Positions 18,183 to 27,864 of a DNA stretch of 64,000 nt are shown one piece after another. Both the position numbers and the translations under genes were made by a program. The notes under the pieces were generated by a model that worked only from the letters and a program-made list of their open reading frames with translations, was not told where the DNA came from and made no database searches. Source of the stretch: Comamonadaceae bacterium (GTDB taxonomy: Bacteria; Pseudomonadota; Gammaproteobacteria; Burkholderiales; Burkholderiaceae_C); assembly GCA_027485235.1 (NCBI GenBank), contig JAIXRJ010000046.1, forward strand, positions 496,001 through 560,000, given 5' to 3'. How positions within the stretch are numbered: the stretch's first letter is position 1; every line of letters begins with the position of its first letter.

Positions 18183-18872
18183 ATGAAAACATCACGCTTT
18201 TTTGTCGCATGCGTTTTGGGCGCATCTTTGTTCACAGGGCTGCTCTTGCCTCTGAGCGGACAGGCCCAAGGCCATGGCACCAGCAAAGTGCGCATCAGCA
18301 CCTCCATGGGCGACATCGAAGCGGAACTTTACGCGGACAAGGCGCCGCGCACCGTGGCCAATTTTTTGCAATACGTCAAGGACAAGCACTACGATGGGAC
18401 GGTCTTTCACCGGGTCATTTCCAGCTTCATGGTGCAAGGCGGTGGCTTTGATGCCCGGTATCAGCAAAAGCCCACCCGGGCGCCGATAGAACACGAAGGC
18501 CGCAAGGCCCTGGCCGCTGGCCTGAAAAACACCACGGGCACTTTGGCCATGGCCCGCACTGGTGACCCGAACTCGGCGTCTTCGCAGTTCTTCATCAACG
18601 TGGTGGACAACGCTTTTCTGGACCCCATCCCCATCCCCGATGGCGATCCGGTGGCCAAGTTTGAATACCAGGGCCGCGTCTATGAAAACGTCGCCCGTTC
18701 ACAATTGGTCACCGCCCCCCAACTGTTTGGCTACACCGTTTTTGGGAAAGTCACGTCCGGCATGGACGTGGTCCAAAAAATCAGGAACACCCCCACTGGC
18801 GCGGGTGGTCCTTTTCCTTCCGACGTTCCCAAAACGCCGGTCCTCATTCAATCCGTCACTTTGTTGAAATAA
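18183..18872 (+). CDS. Periplasmic peptidyl-prolyl cis-trans isomerase (cyclophilin)
   Basis: A 229-aa cyclophilin with a signal peptide (MKTSRFFVACVLGASLFTGLL, cut near GQAQ). The core motifs are [16 protein letters not shown] (catalytic Arg in FHRV), [18 protein letters not shown] and FGKVTSGMDVVQKI. An insert (DPIPIPDGDPVAKFEYQGR) before the last strands fits the longer periplasmic type. It catalyses proline isomerisation during folding in the periplasm. It lies 3 bp before the cytoplasmic paralogue, presumably one operon. Confidence 0.93.
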   Translation: MKTSRFFVACVLGASLFTGLLLPLSGQAQGHGTSKVRISTSMGDIEAELYADKAPRTVANFLQYVKDKHYDGTVFHRVISSFMVQGGGFDARYQQKPTRAPIEHEGRKALAAGLKNTTGTLAMARTGDPNSASSQFFINVVDNAFLDPIPIPDGDPVAKFEYQGRVYENVARSQLVTAPQLFGYTVFGKVTSGMDVVQKIRNTPTGAGGPFPSDVPKTPVLIQSVTLLK

Positions 18873-18875
18873 ACC

Positions 18876-19382
18876 ATGAGCAAGCCCCAAGTAGAACTGC
18901 ACATCACCGGCTACGGCGTCATCACACTCGAGCTCGACGCTGAAAAAGCCCCCAAGTCCACCGCCAACTTTTTGGCTTATGTGAACAAGGGCCACTACAA
19001 CAACACGATTTTTCACCGTGTGATTCCCGGCTTCATGGTCCAGGGCGGCGGCTTTGAGCCCGGCATGAACCAAAAGCCCACCGACGCCACCATCGAAAAC
19101 GAGGCCAACAACGGCCTGAAAAACATGGAATACACCGTGGCCATGGCCCGCACCTCGGCCCCTCACTCCGCATCGTCACAGTTTTTCATCAACGTGGCGG
19201 ACAACGGCTTTTTGAACCACACCGCGCCCTCAATGCAAGGCTGGGGTTATGCCGTGTTCGGCAAAGTGGTCAAGGGCACCGAAGTGGTGGACCAGATCAA
19301 GGGCGTGAAAACCGGCAACAAAGGGGGCCACGGAGACGTTCCCCAAACAGACGTGGTCATCGAAAAGGCTGTGGCCCTCTGA
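18876..19382 (+). CDS. ppiB: Cytoplasmic peptidyl-prolyl cis-trans isomerase B
   Basis: A 168-aa cyclophilin without signal peptide. It has [38 protein letters not shown] and [14 protein letters not shown], the classic active-site blocks of PpiB. Length equals the E. coli enzyme. It is the cytoplasmic member of a tandem pair with the preceding periplasmic cyclophilin, and is followed 15 bp later by lpxH, as in many Proteobacteria. Confidence 0.95.
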   Translation: MSKPQVELHITGYGVITLELDAEKAPKSTANFLAYVNKGHYNNTIFHRVIPGFMVQGGGFEPGMNQKPTDATIENEANNGLKNMEYTVAMARTSAPHSASSQFFINVADNGFLNHTAPSMQGWGYAVFGKVVKGTEVVDQIKGVKTGNKGGHGDVPQTDVVIEKAVAL

Positions 19383-19397
19383 GGCCAACGCCCTGCC

Positions 19398-20192
19398 ATG
19401 CCCGCGCTGCCTCAGTCCCCGCCCATCGGACAACTGCAAGCAGCCGCGTCATGGCAAACCGTAGACCTGATGTCGGACCTGCACCTGCAACTGTCCGAAC
19501 AGGCCACTTTTGAGGCTTGGCGCCATCACATGGCCACCACACCCGCCCAAGCTGTGCTGATTTTGGGTGATCTGTTTGAGGTCTGGGTGGGCGACGATGC
19601 CGTGGCCCTTGACCCTTTTTTGCAGCAATGCGCAGACGTCTTGCGCCAGACTGCGCAACGCTGCCATGTGGCCTTCATGCCCGGCAACAGGGACTTCCTG
19701 TTGGGCACTGATTTTTTGACCAGCTGCGGTGTTCAAGCACTCGTCGACCCGACCGTTTTGAACTGGGGCCAGCAACGCATTTTGCTCAGCCACGGTGACG
19801 CCCTGTGCTTGGACGACAGGGACTACCAACTCTTTCGCCAACGGGTGCGATCGACCCCGTGGCAAAAAGAATTCTTGTCCAAACCTTTGAACGAGAGACT
19901 CGCCTTGGCCCGCGCGATGCGTGCGCAAAGCGAAGCGCAACAGCAGACCGGCAGGCCTTATGCCGATGCCGACAGCGCGCTCAGCCTGCAGTGGCTGCGA
20001 GCGGCCCAGGCCGATCGGCTGGTCCACGGCCATACCCACCGCCCAGCGGATCACCCTCTGGGATCGGCCACACGGCAGGTGCTCAGCGATTGGTCGCTGG
20101 ACCATGCGCCTGTGCGGGCCGAAGTGCTGCGTCTGCATGCCGATGGCTTTTCGGAGCGCGTGGCTGTCAAGCCTGTGGCATCGGCCCCCTGA
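19398..20192 (+). CDS. lpxH: UDP-2,3-diacylglucosamine diphosphatase
   Basis: A 264-aa calcineurin-like metallophosphatase of lipid A synthesis that releases UMP to give lipid X. Metal-site motifs run in order: DLMSDLHL, GDLFEVWVGDD, PGNRDF, SHGDALCLDD and HGHTHRP. It follows ppiB by 15 bp. The reaction is at the inner face of the cytoplasmic membrane. Later lipid A and Kdo genes of the window (lpxK, kdsB) are at 45-47 kb. Confidence 0.95.
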   Translation: MPALPQSPPIGQLQAAASWQTVDLMSDLHLQLSEQATFEAWRHHMATTPAQAVLILGDLFEVWVGDDAVALDPFLQQCADVLRQTAQRCHVAFMPGNRDFLLGTDFLTSCGVQALVDPTVLNWGQQRILLSHGDALCLDDRDYQLFRQRVRSTPWQKEFLSKPLNERLALARAMRAQSEAQQQTGRPYADADSALSLQWLRAAQADRLVHGHTHRPADHPLGSATRQVLSDWSLDHAPVRAEVLRLHADGFSERVAVKPVASAP

Positions 20193-20273
20193 ATTGCCCA
20201 TGTCACCCTGACACTCCGATGACCGATGACACCCGGACGTGATCCGGGGTCCGTGACGGCTCTGTCGTTCCGC

Positions 20274-23036
20274 TCAGCGGCGTAACAAGTTCTTGAGCAC
20301 GTTTTGCAAACGACGGGCGGTGTTGGCCTCGTGGGGGCCGGACAAGACTTGCGCCACATCCTGCGCCCAGGTTTCAGCGGGACCCGGCTGGTTGCGCTGG
20401 GTGAGCAGCTGCAATTGCAATGCGCGGCGCTCGCTGAGGTGCTCGGCCGGAGTAGGCACTTCGGCAGCCATTTCCAGGCGCAGCAAAGCGGTAGCCGCAG
20501 GCGCCTTGGCTTCGTGACCGACGGCTTGCGTCCAGGCCTGCCGGGCCAATGCGTTGACGGCTTTGCCCAACTCTTGTGCACTGGGCAGCGCATCGGCTTG
20601 GCGGTCTTGCCAGGCAGACATCAAACGGGTCAGGGTCTCGCCATGGGCTTGAGCAGCCAGTTTGCGCAGCGACATCTCGGCGCGCTCCATGGCCTCGCGT
20701 TGCGCGCGGAAGGCGGTATCGCCCAAGCGCGGTGCGCGATCCCCACGGTCTGCAAAATCACCCCGAGGGAAGCGGTCGCCTCGCTCGCCAAAGCCGGGTC
20801 CTCTATCGCCAGTGCGGCCCGGGCGATCGCCTGCGCGATCACCAGGGCGAGCGTTGCGATCGCCAGGACGGCCATCGCGCCGGCCATCGCGGCCTGCCGG
20901 CACTTCGGTTTTCTTTTGGCCAGGTCGGTCATCGCCCCGCACAGCCACCACCGGCTTGGCGGGCTTGGGGGGCACAGGCGCTGCAGGGCTTGTCTCTGGC
21001 TCTGGTGATGTTTCGCCTTCGACAGCTTCCTGAGTAGCTTGAGGCTGGGCGTTTTGTGCCGACGCGTCAGCTGACGCGGCGGCTGCCGCATCGGGACTGA
21101 CAGCATCCGGGACAGCCACCGCGGCTGCGGCGTTCGCTGAAGGCGCTTGAACGCTTGCCAGTTCAGCCGCTTCTTGGGCCTGTCCACGCAAAGCGGCATC
21201 GAGCGCGGCCATGGCAGAACGGATCTTGGCGGCGTCGCCGCTGGCATTGGCCGCGTCCAGTGCTTTGGAGGCGTCGATCACCACCCGGTCGCGGGCACTC
21301 AGATGGGTTTCAAATTGCTGCCGTTCTGAGCCCTTGCGCTGGAAGGCCTCGTCCAAGGGCGCACGGAAAATTTCCCACAGTTTTTGTTCGGTTTTGCGGT
21401 CCAGCGGTACGGCCTGGGCTTCGGCTTGCCAGCGCAGCTGCAAGGCCTTCACGGCATCCACACGCAACGGCGCTGAGGACATGTCCTTGGCTTCGGCGAT
21501 CATGGCTTGGCGTCGCTCGATGCTCGCTTTTTGTGCCGCATCGACACGCGCGGCCGCAGCCTTGATGAGCGCTTTCCATTGCAACTGCATTTCGGTGAAG
21601 GATTTTTCACTCAAATGACCCGCATTGCGCCAGCGTTCGCCAAACTGATGGAGTGCACGCAAATGGTTGCGCCAGTCGCTGTTGTTGGCATTTTCAACCG
21701 TCCAGGCCTTCACTTCTTCCATCAAGGCCATGCGTTGGGCACGGTGCGCAGCCGATTCCTGCTTGATCTGGTCCAGCCAGGCTTGCACGTTTTTGTAGGC
21801 CTCGTTGCAAGCGGCATCAAAACGCTTCCACAGGCCGTGATTGGGCAATCCACCCTGGTCGGTTTGCTTCCAGCCCTCACGCAATTGGCGCAGGTTTTCC
21901 TGCATTTTTCGCCCGCCCATGGCGGGCGCTTTGTCGGCACCCAACAAGGCTTCGGCCTTGGACACCAATTCCAGGCGAAGTTGGTCAGCACGCCAGCGCT
22001 GCCAGCCCTCCATCTCGCCGGCGGCGGTCAGGGCTTCGTGCACGCGGGCGTCCAGCGCCGTGTCCAGATTTTTGCCGTGCGTTTTGAGCACAGCGCGCAA
22101 AGCGGCAGCAGCCTCTGCGCTGGCTTTACCGTGGCCTTCTGTGACCTCTTTTTCAACCGCCTCCAGCACCTCAGAGACGGCCGCCGTGGCCTGTTCACGC
22201 AGGGCTTGGCGTTGTGCGGGATCCATTTTGGGTTTGGCCGGTTTGGGTGCTTCGGCAGGCGCAGCCATGGAGGCCGCTGCTTCGCCACGCAGGCGTCGAA
22301 TTTCATCGGCCCACACGGGCACAGTGGGCAAGGCTGCGGCTGTGTCGGCTTGAGCCAAAGTTGCCACTGACAAGGCGGCAAGGAAACTGTCCCACACCGC
22401 TTGCATCTGGGTTCGCGCAGAGTCCAGTTGTGCGGGGTATTTCTGATCGACGCTGAGCCAAACGGCATTTTTCGTGAGCGACTCGGCTTGGGCTTGCCAC
22501 TGGGCCACATCCGATTGCAAGCCGGTTTGACCCACAAGCGCTTCCGACAAGGGTTTGGTCGACAGCACTTCAATGCGCTGCGCCAACAAAACGGCAGCTT
22601 CTCGCTGAACCATCACTTGGTGCTGCAAGTCTTCAAGACCCTTGACCACCTCGGCCAAGCGCACTTTGAAACTTGCCAAGGGCTCCCGGGACAAAGGCGC
22701 TCCTGCCTTGGCCGCATCACGCAGCCAAGCCAAAGCGTCAGCGATGTTCAAGCGTGGGGCTTGCAGCATCTGCTCGGCCTTTTGCGCCCACTCGCTGGCC
22801 AGTGCGTCCTGGCCATGGGCACGTTTGATCTCGTCCAGCTTTTCCTTGAGGACCTTGGCCGCGCCCTTGTCACGCGATGACATCTCGCGAAAAACCTCAT
22901 GCATCTGGGCTTCTGAGGGCTCGGTCAGCAGCCACTCACGCAAACGGGCACTGCGCTCGCCCGATGTGGCGGCATTGAAAGCCCCCCCGGTCAATTGGTC
23001 AAGGGCGGCGAGGTCAAGGGGCTTAGAAGAAGTCAC
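20274..23036 (-). CDS. Large DUF349 repeat protein with Arg/Gly/Asp-rich linker
   Basis: A 920-aa predominantly helical protein with several DUF349 units (for example WRNHLRALHQFGERWRNAGH; LQLRWQAEAQAVPLDRKTEQ). No enzymatic motif is known in the family. Between about residues 660 and 790 lies a disordered stretch, first Ala/Pro/Glu-rich, then RPGDR/RGDR-rich, followed by another helical region. Such tails often bind RNA or membranes. There is no signal peptide. GTG 23036 is taken as start with TTG 23042 as an alternative; neither has a clear ribosome binding site. It is convergent with lpxH. Confidence 0.85.
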   Translation of the reverse strand: MTSSKPLDLAALDQLTGGAFNAATSGERSARLREWLLTEPSEAQMHEVFREMSSRDKGAAKVLKEKLDEIKRAHGQDALASEWAQKAEQMLQAPRLNIADALAWLRDAAKAGAPLSREPLASFKVRLAEVVKGLEDLQHQVMVQREAAVLLAQRIEVLSTKPLSEALVGQTGLQSDVAQWQAQAESLTKNAVWLSVDQKYPAQLDSARTQMQAVWDSFLAALSVATLAQADTAAALPTVPVWADEIRRLRGEAAASMAAPAEAPKPAKPKMDPAQRQALREQATAAVSEVLEAVEKEVTEGHGKASAEAAAALRAVLKTHGKNLDTALDARVHEALTAAGEMEGWQRWRADQLRLELVSKAEALLGADKAPAMGGRKMQENLRQLREGWKQTDQGGLPNHGLWKRFDAACNEAYKNVQAWLDQIKQESAAHRAQRMALMEEVKAWTVENANNSDWRNHLRALHQFGERWRNAGHLSEKSFTEMQLQWKALIKAAAARVDAAQKASIERRQAMIAEAKDMSSAPLRVDAVKALQLRWQAEAQAVPLDRKTEQKLWEIFRAPLDEAFQRKGSERQQFETHLSARDRVVIDASKALDAANASGDAAKIRSAMAALDAALRGQAQEAAELASVQAPSANAAAAVAVPDAVSPDAAAAASADASAQNAQPQATQEAVEGETSPEPETSPAAPVPPKPAKPVVAVRGDDRPGQKKTEVPAGRDGRRDGRPGDRNARPGDRAGDRPGRTGDRGPGFGERGDRFPRGDFADRGDRAPRLGDTAFRAQREAMERAEMSLRKLAAQAHGETLTRLMSAWQDRQADALPSAQELGKAVNALARQAWTQAVGHEAKAPAATALLRLEMAAEVPTPAEHLSERRALQLQLLTQRNQPGPAETWAQDVAQVLSGPHEANTARRLQNVLKNLLRR

Positions 23037-23042
23037 GGTCAA

Positions 23043-23412
23043 AACGCTTTAAAACACGGTCCATGCCAAACACGGCATCCAGATCAACCCAAGCCATGAA
23101 CCTGGTGGGCTGAACAACAAACGTCTATTTTCGCCGGTAATTCGTCGAGCCAGGGCCCGCGATGACAGTTCGGTCCGAATCTCACCTGAACAAGCGGAGA
23201 AAGACCGTTTTTAATATTACCAAAAAGATGAATTAATCCAATCAATATCCTTGACGGGTTATGAAAGATTCCTAGAATCCGAAAGCATCTTGGACATTTT
23301 GTTCTTGGACACGGTGCACCACCCAAGACCGCCTCGCCTGCGCGGGCCCGATTCGGCCTGTAGCAATGGCGACTGCCGCCCGATTCCCCCGCTGGATTTG
23401 TCACCCTTGGCC
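23043..23412. other. Divergent intergenic region, 370 bp
   Basis: Between the DUF349 gene and the lytic transglycosylase. It includes an AT-rich patch (23208-23250, TTTTTAATATTACC...) and a promoter-like pair at 23251-23278. The first half has no recognisable element. The frame upstream of ATG 23413 is open but the residues look non-native (Pro/Arg-rich), so it is treated as untranslated. Confidence 0.5.
23251..23278 (+). promoter_or_regulatory. Sigma-70-type promoter for the lytic transglycosylase gene
   Basis: TTGACG at 23251-23256 and TAGAAT at 23273-23278, separated by 16 bp, each one base off consensus, with AT-rich DNA just upstream. It would give a 5' leader of about 130 nt before ATG 23413. 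Confidence 0.55.
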
Positions 23413-24129
23413 ATGACCGCCCCCATCAAAATCGCACACCTTTGGAAGGTTCTTCGGACCCTGAGCAGGGACGTGCGCGATGGCTTTATGGAAATCAGCC
23501 GGCACAGCTTGGCCCTGATCGGGCTCGTGGTCGTGGCCATCTTGTTGACCTTCATGGCTCGCCCCGGTTTGCAAATGAACGTCAACGACAGACTCATGAG
23601 TTGGCTTGAAATGCGCCAAGCCGGAAGCTTGGAGTCTCCCTCTCCCAACGACGCGAATTACCGCGCGACAGCCACATCCCTCAAAGGCCTGAGCAAAGAA
23701 CAGTTGGCTGTGACTTACTGGCTCAGTCGCCGATACCGGGTATCGCCGGAGCCTTTGGCAGCCTTGGTCACAGAAGCGTGGTCGGTGGGTGAGCGCAGCC
23801 AAATACCACCCTCCCTGATCTTGGCCATCATGGCGATCGAGTCCAAGTTCAACCCCTTCACCGCAGGGACACAAGGGGCCATGGGCTTGATGCAAATCGA
23901 CCCCACTGCCCATGTGGCTGCCCTGGCCCCTTTTGGCGGCCGCTTGGCCGTATTTGACCCGCTGACCAACCTGCGTGTCGGTACGCGGCACCTTCAAGAC
24001 CTGATCTTGCAAAGTGAAACCATGCATGAAGCCTTGCGCCAATACGCCACGAGCTCGGGCCAAAGTGAAGAAGGTCTTTATGTCGAACGGGTTCTTAACG
24101 AACAAAAACTCCTTGAAAAGCTGATTTAA
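23413..24129 (+). CDS. Membrane-anchored lytic transglycosylase (SLT domain)
   Basis: A 238-aa protein with one N-terminal membrane span (SLALIGLVVVAILLTFMA, near residues 36-53) and a C-terminal lysozyme-like SLT domain: IPPSLILAIMAIESKFNPF with the catalytic Glu in AIES, then GAMGLMQIDP and NLRVGTRHLQDLI. It would cleave peptidoglycan glycan strands with 1,6-anhydro product formation, from the periplasmic side of the inner membrane. ATG 23413 is chosen because the upstream frame is poor. It precedes glyA with a 308-bp gap. Confidence 0.88.
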   Translation: MTAPIKIAHLWKVLRTLSRDVRDGFMEISRHSLALIGLVVVAILLTFMARPGLQMNVNDRLMSWLEMRQAGSLESPSPNDANYRATATSLKGLSKEQLAVTYWLSRRYRVSPEPLAALVTEAWSVGERSQIPPSLILAIMAIESKFNPFTAGTQGAMGLMQIDPTAHVAALAPFGGRLAVFDPLTNLRVGTRHLQDLILQSETMHEALRQYATSSGQSEEGLYVERVLNEQKLLEKLI

Positions 24130-24437
24130 AAAAGTTCTGCGCGCTTGCGCGAACCCCCAAACGTACTGACGAGGCGTCAGCGGGGGCGCCCTCGGCTACA
24201 CTTCACAGGTGCGCGACTGGCGATAAGGGAACTGTCTTTTCAATGGAGAGATTCAGCAAACCCTGACGTGGACCGCGGTGGTTCTGACCAAGAGAATCAC
24301 CCCAAACCACTGGGAAGCGCACAACCCCAAGGGGAGCGTGAAGCCACCCTCGGGGTTTTCAGCCGTTCGCCTGGGCAGCCCTTGACACAACAATGCTGTT
24401 GTTGGAGCCAAGGTTCCATCTCTTTTGAAGGACTGCC
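24130..24437 (+). promoter_or_regulatory. glyA upstream region with candidate structured leader
   Basis: A 308-bp non-coding gap. It holds a strong stem (24323-24333 with 24347-24357: AACCCCaAGGG/CCCTcGGGGTT, one mismatch) followed by TTTTC, a second small hairpin (ACAACA/TGTTGT, 24387-24402) and a TTGACA at 24382-24387. At 24136-24156 a GC hairpin sits next to an A-run. The arrangement suggests a transcribed leader with possible attenuation, but I cannot assign a known riboswitch class; the conserved glycine-riboswitch core is absent. Confidence 0.35.
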
Positions 24438-25682
<1,245 letters not shown>

Positions 25683-25692
25683 GCCCCGAGCC

Positions 25693-26139
25693 ATGAAATG
25701 CCCCTTCTGCGCTCACCTCGAAACCCAAGTGGTGGAAACCCGGCTGGCCGAAGAAGGGGGCTTCATCAGGCGTCGTCGCCAATGCGGTGCCTGTGAAAAA
25801 CGTTTCACCACTTACGAAAAGCCTGAAGTGAGCTTTCCGGCCATCGTCAAAAAAGACGGTCGGCGCATCGAATACCAGCGCGACAAACTGCGCGCCAGCC
25901 TGAACCTGGCCCTGCGCAAACGTCCCGTCAGCATCGAGCAGGTGGACGGCGCGATCGAGCGCATCGAAGAAAACCTGCTCAACCAGCCCCACCGGGAAGT
26001 CGCCTCCAACCGTTTGGGTGAATTGGTCATGCGCGAGCTGAAGAAACTCGACAAGGTGGCCTACGTGCGCTTTGCCAGCGTTTACCGCAGCTTTGAAGAC
26101 ATCGACGAGTTCAAGACCTTGGTCGACGAGGTGCGCTGA
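25693..26139 (+). CDS. nrdR: Transcriptional repressor NrdR
   Basis: A 148-aa repressor of ribonucleotide reductase genes. The N-terminal zinc ribbon has the CPFC pair at residues 3-6 and the CGAC pair after RRRRQ. The ATP-cone follows ([19 protein letters not shown] ... [17 protein letters not shown]). It senses ATP/dATP and binds NrdR boxes. It lies 10 bp after glyA. The order glyA-nrdR-ribD is conserved, but here the pilin genes intervene before ribD. Confidence 0.97.
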   Translation: MKCPFCAHLETQVVETRLAEEGGFIRRRRQCGACEKRFTTYEKPEVSFPAIVKKDGRRIEYQRDKLRASLNLALRKRPVSIEQVDGAIERIEENLLNQPHREVASNRLGELVMRELKKLDKVAYVRFASVYRSFEDIDEFKTLVDEVR

Positions 26140-26150
26140 GCACGAAGTCC

Positions 26151-26693
26151 TCAGTTGCAGCCCTCTTCGGCTTTTTCAAGCCTGGGCTTGCCCAAAGCAT
26201 TGATGACCAGGCGCCACGCCTCGCTTGTGCCCAGTTGACACAGGCTCAGGGTGCCCGCCTGAAAGGCGCCTGAGATCGTTTGACTGCGGCCCTCCAAGCC
26301 ATATGACACGTAGCGGCTGACGAAACTGTTGCCTTCGAGTGCCAAACCTGCAGGCAAGGCCTCGTGCTTTTGGAGCAGCTTTTCTTGAGGGTCCAGCTGT
26401 GCATTGGCATTGGCATCCACAAAAACCAGCCAGCCCTGCGACCAAGGGCCGGCTGCAGCGCAGCGGTCGTTGGGGGTTTTAGCGCACACCGTGACCCTGC
26501 TCTGTCGGCGCAGGGCCTCCACTCTGGCGAGCATCAAGCTGTTGAAAAGGTCTTCCGCCTGGGCTCGCATGCGGTGCTGCTGCCGCATGCGCCCCATCGA
26601 TGGGGCTGCCAGACCGGCCAGCACCGCCAAAAGCGTCATGGCCACCAAAGCCTCCAACAAGGTGAAACCCGCGGTCTTTGTCCGAAATTTCAT
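26151..26693 (-). CDS. FimT/GspH-family minor pseudopilin
   Basis: A 180-aa type IV prepilin-like protein. It has a class III leader ending in Gly (MKFRTKTAG), then FTLLEALVAMTLLAVLAGLA with Glu at mature position 5, and a GspH/FimT-like C-terminal domain (LFNSLMLARVEALRRQSRV; WSQGWLVFVDANANAQLDP). FimT proteins initiate pilus assembly and some bind DNA during uptake. ATG 26693 has a GGGAG site 8 bp upstream; a longer start is less likely. It is divergent from the other pilin genes, with an 88-bp shared promoter region. Confidence 0.88.
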   Translation of the reverse strand: MKFRTKTAGFTLLEALVAMTLLAVLAGLAAPSMGRMRQQHRMRAQAEDLFNSLMLARVEALRRQSRVTVCAKTPNDRCAAAGPWSQGWLVFVDANANAQLDPQEKLLQKHEALPAGLALEGNSFVSRYVSYGLEGRSQTISGAFQAGTLSLCQLGTSEAWRLVINALGKPRLEKAEEGCN

Positions 26694-26781
26694 CGCCGCC
26701 GCTCCCTTGTTCAATTCTTGCCTTTACAAAGAATACCCAAGTATTCAAAATAATCAAACCAAGAATTCGCAGAGAGACAAG

Positions 26782-27246
26782 ATGAATACCCCAGCGCGGC
26801 ACCGACCCCCATGCGCATCGTCCCGGCACACAGCAGGTTGGACCTTGGGCGAGATGATGGTTGCATTGGCGTTGATGAGCATCCTTGCGGCTTTGGCGAT
26901 TCCCAGCTTCAACAGCCAGCAACGCCAAGCGCGCCGGGCTGACGCGCGCCAGGCCTTGCTGCAAGTGCAGCTCGAACAAGCCCGCTGGCGAGGGCAGCAC
27001 TTGCAGCATGCCGAGCAACTCAGCAGCCTGGGTTGGCCCAGCGAGCGGTCTGCGCTGGGCCACTACCACATCACGATCGACGCAGCCAGCAGCGAGGGCT
27101 ACACCCTGACGGCAACCGCGTTGGGCCATCAAGCGCAGGACACGGACTGCAACCCGATGCGCTTGCAATTGTTGGACAGTGCGCTGGTGGTCTTTTCCAG
27201 CGGTGCTGACCTCCAAGCCGATGCGGCCAAATGCTGGCGACCATGA
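26782..27246 (+). CDS. Minor type IV pilin, PilE-like
   Basis: A 154-aa prepilin. A long leader of about 22 residues ends at AG, followed by WTLGEMMVALALMSILAALA with Glu at mature position 5. The globular part ends with two Cys (TDCNPM; AKCWRP) framing a disulfide-type D region. An upstream-extended frame exists, but ATG 26782 has an AGAGAG ribosome binding site and gives the proper leader. It is first in a plus-strand run of four genes joined by overlaps, so it is likely part of the pilus tip/initiation complex. Confidence 0.85.
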   Translation: MNTPARHRPPCASSRHTAGWTLGEMMVALALMSILAALAIPSFNSQQRQARRADARQALLQVQLEQARWRGQHLQHAEQLSSLGWPSERSALGHYHITIDAASSEGYTLTATALGHQAQDTDCNPMRLQLLDSALVVFSSGADLQADAAKCWRP

Positions 27247-27860
27247 GCCAGAGAAGCCAAAACGGTGAAACCCTGGTGGGCTTGATGGTGGGCTTGGGTT
27301 TGGGCCTGCTGGTGCTGGCGGCCGGCTCGCAAATGCTGGCCCACCAATTGCGTGGGCACCGGTGGCTGCTGCAAGACAGCCACGTTCACCACGATTTACG
27401 AGCGGCCCTGAGCGCCATCGGCCGCGATCTGCGCCAAGCCCAAGCCACAGAGGACGCCTGGAAACTGCGGGTCAGCGACCATTGCCAAGATGTATTTTGC
27501 GATGGAGAAGAGGACTTCAAGGTGAGTGCGGACCGAATCCATTTCAGCTTCGACCGCAACCGCAATGGCCGGCAAGACAACAACGAATGCTTGGGCTTTC
27601 GTCTGACCAAGGGCGAGATCAAGGCGCGAACAGCCTGCGAACCGGAAGTCTGGACTGCGATCACCGATGTCGGCAGTCTGAACATCACACAACTCCAATG
27701 GCAGGTGGAGTGTGCCGCACAGGGCCGAATGTGGCAACGCTGGGTCACCGTGCGCCTGACCGCGGAATGGCCCGGCGACACCACACGGCAATGGCAAGGC
27801 ACGCAGACCGTGGCTCTGCGCAATGCCGTGCCAGCCACACAAGCTCCGGCCTATTGCTGA
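27243..27860 (+). CDS. Minor pilin, PilW-like, without Glu5
   Basis: A 205-aa prepilin-like protein starting at an ATG that overlaps the previous stop (ATGA). Its leader ends MSQRSQNG, followed by ETLVGLMVGLGLGLLVLAAG. The usual Glu at mature position 5 is replaced by Gly, and a Glu instead sits at position 1. Four Cys in the globular part may form disulfides. By position and size it corresponds to PilW. Lack of Glu5 is normally a trait of the tip-most pilin (GspK/PilX type), so its place in the complex is worth checking. Confidence 0.8.
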   Translation: MSQRSQNGETLVGLMVGLGLGLLVLAAGSQMLAHQLRGHRWLLQDSHVHHDLRAALSAIGRDLRQAQATEDAWKLRVSDHCQDVFCDGEEDFKVSADRIHFSFDRNRNGRQDNNECLGFRLTKGEIKARTACEPEVWTAITDVGSLNITQLQWQVECAAQGRMWQRWVTVRLTAEWPGDTTRQWQGTQTVALRNAVPATQAPAYC

Positions 27861-27864
27861 CCGC

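Noticed and set aside
24136-24156. Terminator of the lytic transglycosylase gene
   Set aside because: The hairpin is followed by C-run on the plus strand; the T-run lies on the other side, where no minus-strand gene ends.
24230-24360. Glycine riboswitch upstream of glyA
   Set aside because: A GGAGAG stretch is present, but the conserved CCGAAGG-type core and CTCTCAGG strand are missing.
26404-26781. N-terminal extension of the PilE-like gene
   Set aside because: It is antisense to the FimT gene and would destroy the prepilin leader; ATG 26782 has a ribosome binding site.
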